Below, piece by piece: positions 57,882 to 64,000 of a stretch of 64,000 nucleotides of DNA (position 1 is the first letter of the stretch; each line of letters opens with the position of its first letter). Location of the stretch: positions 124,001 through 188,000 of the forward strand of contig KN832875.1 of assembly GCA_000827325.1 (NCBI GenBank). The letters are read 5' to 3'. A model generated the notes under the pieces. That model ran no database searches, was not told the DNA's origin, and worked only from the letters and a program-made list of their open reading frames with translations. The position numbers and the translations under genes are program-made. This stretch comes from Oidiodendron maius Zn (Eukaryota > Ascomycota > Leotiomycetes > Myxotrichaceae).

Positions 57882-58888
57882 ATGGCTTCAGTTGCTGCAG
57901 CACGCTACGGCAAGGATAACGTTCGCGTTTACAAGGTCGAAAAGGATGAGAAGACTGGTGTACAAACAGCTATTGAGATGACAATCACCGTATTGCTTGA
58001 GGGAGGCATTGAGACATCGTAAGTCACATTTCGCCCTCCAGAAACCAGCACTAACTGCTCTAGGTACACAAGAGCTGACAATAGCGTCGTCATCGCTACG
58101 GACTCGATGAAGAATACGGTATACATCAAGGCCAAGGAGCACCCCGTTACCCCTCCCGAGCTATTTGCGAGCATCCTCGGAACCCACTTCGTCGAGACCT
58201 ACGCTCACATCTCAACCGCGCATATCAATATTGTCACACACAGATGGACACGGATGATAATTGATGGCAAGCCTCATCCTCACTCGTTTCTACGTGACGG
58301 TGCCGAAACACGCAACGTCGAGGCCGTGATCCGACAAGGCAAGGGAATTGACATCCGGAGCGGGATTGCAGGGTTATTAGTGCTGAAAAGCACCGGCTCG
58401 CAATTCCACGGGTTCGTTCGAGATGAATTCACAACCCTCCCAGAGGTGTGGGACCGGATCTTGTCCACAGAGGTTGATTGTGGATGGGCTTGGAAAACAT
58501 TCTCTGGATTAAATGCCGTGAAGGCTGTACTCCCAAAGTTTGATCAGGCTTGGGAAGACTCGAGGAACATCACGCTGAAGACCTTTGCAGAGGAAAACAG
58601 CCCCTCTGTACAGAACACGATGTATAAGATGTGTACACAAATCTTAGAGGCTGTTCCAGAAGCCAAAGCCGTGGACTTTTCCCTGCCTAACAAGCACTAC
58701 TTCACAGTTGGTAAGCAGCCCCTCTGCGCCCAGATCTGCGCATACTAATTATTCCTCTAGATCTAAGCTGGCACAAGGGTTTAAAGAACACTGGTGAGGA
58801 TGCGGAAGTTTACGTTCCGCAGTCCGGGCCTAATGGACTCATTCAGCTCACCGTTGCTCGATCGCAGCTGCGTTCCTCCAAGTTATAG
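57882..58888 (+). CDS. uaZ: Urate oxidase (uricase), peroxisomal
   Basis: Exons 57882-58018, 58064-58710 and 58761-58888 give about 303 residues, the usual uricase length. It oxidises urate to 5-hydroxyisourate in peroxisomes. Recognisable blocks are ARYGKDNVRVYKVEKDE, RADNSVVIATDSMKNTVYIK (with the catalytic Thr region), LGTHFVETYAHISTAHINIV, GIAGLLVLKSTGSQFHGFVR and DEFTTLPEVWDRILST, then LPNKHYFTVDLSWHKGLKNT. The last codons give SKL, a classic PTS1 signal. All splice joints restore the consensus. Promoter elements upstream match the known AreA/UaY control. No defect seen. Confidence 0.97.
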
Positions 58889-59309
58889 GCATCTCAGTAA
58901 TGAGCTCGATGCATTCGAATATGCCATATAGGATCTAGGAGCATCATGGTTTCAGGGTATGTTCGGCATGGTATTAGGCATGTAGATAAAGGCATTATGT
59001 CAAACCTCGTTGCTGTAGACTTGTCTTTATCGGATACCTAGATGCGCCTAAATACATCATCTAGTTATAATATAATTACCATAACCCAACGTGGTTAAAA
59101 ATCACTATTTTGCAAGTTTTTGATGTAATTGTTTTCATTTAGTGTGAAACCATCTCTTATGGAATCTATTATTCTACATATAGCTGTATGCAATTATCAG
59201 CCCATTGTCCACCCCTAAACAACCTAGACCCAAAAAGCGCCAATGCACCATAATACGTGAGAGATGATCCAGTTGTAAACTCCATAAACCTTCGGCTTAT
59301 TAAATTACC
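58889..59309. other. Convergent 3' spacer; no gene
   Basis: AT-rich 3' flanks of uricase and the b561 gene. Nothing coding. Confidence 0.5.
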
Positions 59310-60744
59310 TCACGAAGTCATTTCTGGCTTCGTCCTGCCTCCAAGGAGAGACTTCCCACTTTTCCTCTTGACAAGGACGATCGCTGCGTAGATTAACGCC
59401 ATCACGCCGGCCACCACACCCCAGGCGATTTCTCCACCCCTGCTATTTGCAGCCAGCTGCAAGCCCAGGCCGCCATTGACAGCCCCGCATATTAAGATGC
59501 TGCGACCCAGCCAAATATGAATGTGTGAGACGGGTGTGCGTCCACCAGTCTTTTTGTAGAGGCAGTGATGGGCCAGGCCGATGAAAGGCTGAAGAAGGAA
59601 GAGGATGACGATGACTGTGCCGAATATGGTGTGAGTGCGGCCAATACTCTTATAGAGCTATCAAGAATAGGTGGTTAGTTGTGAATGTTTGACGCAGAAG
59701 AATATGAATTGGATAAAGGAATAGTGATTGTAGAAATAAAAGGGGGGGCTAACAATATCAAGAATATGAGCCATTCTGAGTCCCAAACCGAAGCCGGCAA
59801 TCAGAACACAAAGGGACAAGACTTGAACGATTCCATGAAGGAGCGGTGACCCAACAACTCGCATGAACACGGCTCCGATCGGGAAGAGAAGCAGTATCGA
59901 TGTACCCATTAAGATGCCGTGAGCTTTCTGAAAGGTTGGTATCAGTTCGATATCGCTGGGAATGCCGCCAAAGCTGCTTCCACCATTTCCTCCTGATCCT
60001 ACAGGGCTAGACCCATTTGACAGGCCTCCGGAGCTAGAGCTTCCACTGCCGGAAACAAAGGGATTCGAGTCGGAGGAGATAGTCGCCTTTGTGAGATCAA
60101 AGGTGAATTGAAACATGGTATCTACATCGTGCATTGGGAGAGTAAAAGATTCATCGGTGCTGGTAAGGGAGCCGCTTGGCTGATAGGCTGCGATCCAGGG
60201 ACACTTCGACAAGGTAGCTGCAGCATTCAATGTGCAGGTCGTGCCTATTCTGTATCAGTATTCCGTGCCCACTAAATCAAGGGATGTGGAACGCACATTT
60301 GACATTTGCCCGCATCACGTCTCCGTCGACCCCACTGCCTGCAAGGAGTGTAACCCCCGCCATTAAAGTTGAATTAAACTGGGGTTCGACATGACCTCCA
60401 CCTCCATTACGGGCGCTGATGGTCACATTTCCCTCGCCATTTGGATACATCATGAAGATCGTAGCACCAGCCATCTGCTCGCCAATTCCCAAACCAGCCC
60501 ATTGGTAGGTGCTTGGTGCTTCGAGCGAGAGGTAGATAGTTCCTGGTGACGAGGATGCAATGGTGGTTCCTGGCGGCAGACCGACAGAGTAGTTAGGACC
60601 ATTGGCGACAGGAGAGAATGATACCAGGCCGAGGGCGGTAGGGGCTGGATAAGGATGGTCAGTAACAGTAAGGAAGACCATAGAAATAAGGAATACCCAT
60701 ACCACTGACCAGCGCGGCCAGAGAGATAAAATCGAAAGTCTTCA
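59310..60744 (-). CDS. Secreted-facing CDH-type cytochrome domain fused to cytochrome b561
   Basis: Four exons on the minus strand, from ATG 60744 (MKTFDFISLAALVSG, spliced to APTALGLVSFS) to TGA at 59312-59310; about 410 residues. The start is a signal peptide. Next comes a DOMON/CDH-cytochrome heme domain: YQWAGLGIGEQMAGATIFMM supplies a possible Met heme ligand and GGGGHVEPQF a possible His. A Ser/Gly-rich linker (about 30 residues) follows. The b561 part has helices with His ligands: FQKAHGILMGTSILLLFPIG, GSPLLHGIVQVLSLCVL, then GRTHTIFGTVIVILFLL and SHIHIWLGRSILI. Such proteins carry electrons across the plasma membrane, perhaps in iron or ascorbate-type redox. The partner is unknown. 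Confidence 0.87.
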
Positions 60745-60825
60745 TCTTTATTTTTGGGGGGTTCGTGTTTTCCTTCAGTGGACACGAAACACACGAAACG
60801 CTCTTTATTCTGGGAAGATGGCGTT

Positions 60826-61893
60826 CTAGGGTGTGCCGTGTCTTAAGTATTCTCTAAAAGACCCCAAGGGGTCTCCGGGGGCCAAAAGGCGAGCAAAGCC
60901 GACCTGGCAACCCCTTGATAAAGCCAAAACTGATTTGTTTCGGAGGTCCGTCAGATAGTCTCTGGCTCTCTCCGGGACTAAGGTGCATAGCCGTAGAACT
61001 ACACGCGATGGGGCGGGCATATGGGAGATGATTGCCTCCATTGGAAACCGGTCATCGGCAGTGCGGGTGTCCGAGCAGTAATCGCATTCCAAGTCCTGGG
61101 ATTGGGTGTGGGCGTTGGCAAAGGCATTTCCCCCGTGCGTGTAGGGAGGCGCAGCAGCTGTACGGTACTGTATGAAGACACTGCGAATATCGAATGGCTC
61201 AAGGTCTCCGTATGTCCCAAGTTGCACCATGTGCCACGAGAACAAACAGGACAGTCAGATGAAAACGCATCATGGTGCGCCCAATTCCTAAGATGCACGT
61301 AGGTTTGGGGAATTCTTGTCACCATGAGGGCGCCTTCGTCGAAACCGCAGGAGAGGTCAACATGGAATTTCCGTAGCCCTGTGATCCTCGCCCAGGTGGT
61401 GAAGAGGAGCCGAAAGTATGACTTAGTGTGTCCAGGGAGTCTGCACCCCAATGGGGCATGGACCCCCGGATCTAGAATGATAGTTATCATGGCAACCTGA
61501 GCCACATTCCAATCTTATTGCCACAGTAAACTGACTTCTCCTTTGAACGGCGCTCAACTTGCTTTGGGAAAGTAGTGGGATTTTTTGTATGTCAGTCCCA
61601 TCTTTCTGATGGTGTGGCATTTGTTGCAGACCCTTGCCGGCCACATTCATGCCCTTCTCCAATCCATCCCGCGATAGGAGCTGGCCTAGGTCCCGTCCTG
61701 ACAGCGTTTAAGTAAGCTGACCTTCAGCACTGTTCCTACAGGCGCTCTGGCCTTGGCAAACGCGCAAGTCAGGTCTTCTCAAGTACGTACGGTGCAGCAC
61801 TGTGTCCCTCCGCAACTCGAGCCACTTCAGGTCGGGCTGCGCGTCCTCTGCTGCCGTCTGTCGGAACTCTACACGTCGGCTGCGCTGGATCAT
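60826..61893 (-). other. Overlapping protein-like frames, probably a decayed or mis-spliced gene
   Basis: Three minus-strand frames follow one another. 61893-61708 begins MIQRSRRVEFRQTAAEDAQP. 61505 onward has FRLLFTTWARITGLRKFHVD and LSCGFDEGALMVTRIPQTYV, then CPVCSRGTWCNLGHT. In a shifted frame near 61220, DLEPFDIRSVFIQYRTAAAP and a Cys/Arg-rich stretch run to the stop at 60826. The switch happens without a good intron. The content reads like a fungal hypothetical protein whose frame has slipped, or one with an intron I could not resolve. No family recognised. Confidence 0.3.
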
Positions 61894-61936
61894 CTTGAGG
61901 GCTTAGTTGTGTAACTTTCTTTCAACTGTACAGATG

Positions 61937-62785
61937 TCACAGGCTTAAATCAAGATCAATGGTAAATAGTACATCTTTGGTTGTCTCAATCGTCACCCAA
62001 TCTTCCCTCACGTGGTTACTCGTGCTGATCTGCCCCCCAAACTCCGTTGGCCAGTCCTTCACATCCCACTCCAGCCCGTCAGTGGTGATGACCGATGGCT
62101 CCTTTAATGGGATGATGCCGACATGTTTGCCCAGTCCAAGGCTTGTAGACCCTTCCCGTACTTGGATTCGATGTTTTCCGGCCAGCAGGACGAATGTTAT
62201 AGAGCCGTTCGACAAGAGAAACATCCGCCCTGAGGGATATCCTGGCTCGTTTTGGAAGATGTACAAGTGATGCAGCGTGGACAGTCCTTGATCAACTCGA
62301 CCCCCGAGGCCTCCAAGACACACGATATTCCGTATTTTCGGTCCCTCTTTAACTCTCTGCATCGCTTCCCGTCGTGATTCGAATTTCGAGGGAGTAAGCT
62401 CTGCATACTTGGGGACCTGGAATGTTTTCAGATACCTCACCGCTTTTGTGAAGTCTGTAGAGTACTGGTCACTATCATGGATGATTTCGCTTCCAGTGTC
62501 ATGCCAGAACTGCTGAGCCTCTGGGCGCAGAGAATCCAAGTCGCCAATAATGGTGTCTAGTGTCTGGCAGGCCTCGGAAGCATCCGAATTTAAGTCAAGC
62601 ACGCGATTCCCCCCGCCATCGGCCCCTACACGATAGATGGCATTCTTCCAGATTCGGGAGTAAAATGCGACAGGTAAATTGAGTGGTTGGTTGAGGACCA
62701 CCAATCCGTACTCTCTATGCTCTCTCGCGCTCCCTAAGACGATATCACCGGGATACCAAGTCGTCGTCGTTGCGACAGTGGCCAT
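61937..62785 (-). CDS. THI80: Thiamine pyrophosphokinase
   Basis: Single exon, 282 residues from ATG 62785 (MATVATTTTWYPGD); the frame is open upstream but this Met fits homologues. It turns thiamine plus ATP into thiamine diphosphate. Visible blocks are LVVLNQPLNLPVAFYSRIW, then YRVGADGGGNRVLDL, DTIIGDLDSLRPEAQQFW, and HDSDQYSTDFTKAVRYL with the acidic Mg-ATP residues. The thiamine-binding C-terminal domain has NIVCLGGLGGRVDQGLSTL and ends with GLEWDVKDWPTEFGGQIS and TSNHVREDWVTIET, with the conserved S-N. All key motifs are intact. It is divergent from Elf1. Confidence 0.95.
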   Translation of the reverse strand: MATVATTTTWYPGDIVLGSAREHREYGLVVLNQPLNLPVAFYSRIWKNAIYRVGADGGGNRVLDLNSDASEACQTLDTIIGDLDSLRPEAQQFWHDTGSEIIHDSDQYSTDFTKAVRYLKTFQVPKYAELTPSKFESRREAMQRVKEGPKIRNIVCLGGLGGRVDQGLSTLHHLYIFQNEPGYPSGRMFLLSNGSITFVLLAGKHRIQVREGSTSLGLGKHVGIIPLKEPSVITTDGLEWDVKDWPTEFGGQISTSNHVREDWVTIETTKDVLFTIDLDLSL

Positions 62786-63153
62786 GGGACAAAAAGATAT
62801 ATAAGCGAAATCTCTTAAATCAGATTCCCTGAAAGACAGCACGCAGCCATTCCAAAAGTATGCTATATATTGTGAGATTAGATCTGGTCGCTGAGGATCA
62901 CTGCGTGGGGTGGCTGTCGTCTCCGATATTGTTTGGGGGGGGAGAAGAATCTTAGAGCAGAACTGGATCAGTGCGTGAGCTTGAAGACTTCAATGACGTA
63001 CCCTAATTAGCTAGGGGAATTGTAGGGAGAGGTTTAGAGCCAAGAATCATGCCTATTTCGTACTAGTGCATAAATATTCCCGGTCATCGCGATCAAAGAA
63101 ACGCCAAACCACACGCGCCACTTCAACCATCTGAACTACATCACACATATATA
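62786..63153. promoter_or_regulatory. Divergent promoter, thiamine pyrophosphokinase / Elf1
   Basis: 368-bp spacer with a run of Gs near 62933 and no gene. I saw no THI riboswitch-like aptamer here. Confidence 0.4.
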
Positions 63154-63764
63154 ATGGTGAGAAACCCTCCTGCCTGCTTCACCTTCAACCGCCACAGAAC
63201 TAACCATCCGCCATATAGGGGAAGCGAAAGAAGGCCGCCAAAAAGCCCCAGGGCAAGAAAAGGGTGCGTTGCGCCCTTTCGCCTCTCTTCTGGAGATCTA
63301 ACCAAGTGCGCCGCAGAACGAACCTCTCGCCACGACGTTCCCTTGCCTGTTCTGTAACCACGAGAAATCGGTCACTGTCAAGCTCGACAAGAAGTCCGGC
63401 GTCGGCCAGCTCTCCTGTAAGGTCTGCAATCAGCAGTTCCAATGCGCTGTCAACTGTTAGTACCTTTTTCGCCTGCCAACAAGGCGCTCCTATTGCTGAT
63501 GCTTTATATCGTAAAGACCTCTCTGCTGCCGTCGATGTTTATGCCGATTGGGTTGATGCTTGTGATGCGGTAGCCAAGGAACACGGCGGCGAGCCAGGTA
63601 GTCAGGGTATTTCCCAGTCACGCGCCACTGCCGCGGTGGGCAGGGCGACAGCTAGAGCCGAGGAGGAGGAGGAGGAGGACAATGATGATGATATTATTGA
63701 TGATGAGGATGGTTTGGGAGCATATAGAGGGGACGGTATCGTTGCAGACGATGAAGAATACTAG
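63154..63764 (+). CDS. ELF1: Transcription elongation factor Elf1
   Basis: Exons 63154-63156, 63219-63263, 63317-63455 and 63517-63764 give about 144 residues. The first exon codes only the ATG; GTGAGA follows. The protein then reads [20 protein letters not shown], the basic start of Elf1. The zinc ribbon has [15 protein letters not shown] and [15 protein letters not shown] (two CxxC pairs). After an intron with a GTTAGT donor comes [17 protein letters not shown], the end of the conserved fold. The C-terminus is an acidic tail with Glu and Asp runs, usual in fungi. Elf1 binds RNA polymerase II and helps it pass nucleosomes. Confidence 0.95.
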
Positions 63765-64000
63765 AACCTTTCCTCATTAGGCAAACGGAAATACTTGTTA
63801 ACAGGACGGCGTTTTGCAGGAAACGAAACTGGACGTTTCGCATATAAATGGAATTATCATGCTTGTAGCCGCTTCTAATGTCTTCCGCGGTGTTGCCCTC
63901 GTACACCTAGGATCGATATAAAAAAATCCCCTTCTCCTTGGTATATGGCATTGTTTGCCAATGTGCTGAGAATAATTAAGAATGATTTTGCCGACAAATG
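63765..64000. other. Right edge; no gene
   Basis: 3' flank of ELF1; AT-rich, nothing recognised. Confidence 0.4.

Noticed and set aside
1-64000. Transposons or virus-like elements
   Set aside because: No reverse transcriptase, integrase, transposase or terminal repeats could be recognised anywhere in the window.
1-64000. Enrichment of CACGTG across the window
   Set aside because: About a dozen sites are seen, which is near what base composition would give; only the octamer and the paired sites seemed notable.

Overview
The window looks like nuclear DNA of a filamentous ascomycete (Pezizomycotina). Genes are compact, with short introns (about 45-90 bp, GT-AG with one GC-AG). The families fit this group: CipC, a fungal Mmc1-type mitochondrial protein, ICln, CDH-type cytochrome fused to b561, and Zn2Cys6 and CYS-3/MetR-type bZIP regulators. 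I cannot fix the order; a Leotiomycete-like fungus is only a guess. All exon joins are read by eye from splice signals and protein continuity.

Layout, left to right. 0-4.8 kb: 3' part of a SYG1/XPR1 phosphate exporter, an unidentified decayed gene, and a MYND-finger protein. 6-14 kb: a JmjC-like protein with a Cys-rich tail, a Zn2Cys6 regulator, and a methionine-permease-like transporter. 15-22 kb: a WW protein, an Mmc1-type mitochondrial protein, a small conserved-looking gene head-to-head with the calcineurin catalytic subunit, and a CYS-3/MetR-type bZIP. 23.8-31 kb: a second methionine-permease-like transporter, ICln, and phospholipase D. 31-42 kb: an ACS-family MFS transporter divergent from an AhpD-like protein, succinyl-CoA:3-ketoacid CoA-transferase, an M18 aminopeptidase, CipC, and an alpha/beta hydrolase that has lost its nucleophile. 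42-50 kb: Trm61, a cytochrome P450 and Bcs1. 50-58.9 kb: an S9 peptidase, a dead ornithine carbamoyltransferase gene, an S6K/Psk1-like AGC kinase, a Ymc1-like carrier and uricase. 59-64 kb: a CDH-cytochrome/b561 membrane protein, a region of broken reading frames, thiamine pyrophosphokinase and Elf1.

Most genes are housekeeping and unrelated to each other. Two local themes stand out. First, a sulfur-type bZIP regulator sits near two methionine-permease homologues, and TCACGTGA sites lie upstream of the bZIP gene and of one permease. Second, the uricase promoter has a GATA site next to a CGG-N6-CCG site, which matches known AreA plus UaY control of purine use. The clearest anomaly is the ornithine carbamoyltransferase pseudogene, because that enzyme is normally needed to make arginine. 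I saw no rRNA, tRNA, CRISPR array or intact transposon, and no secondary-metabolite cluster around the P450.
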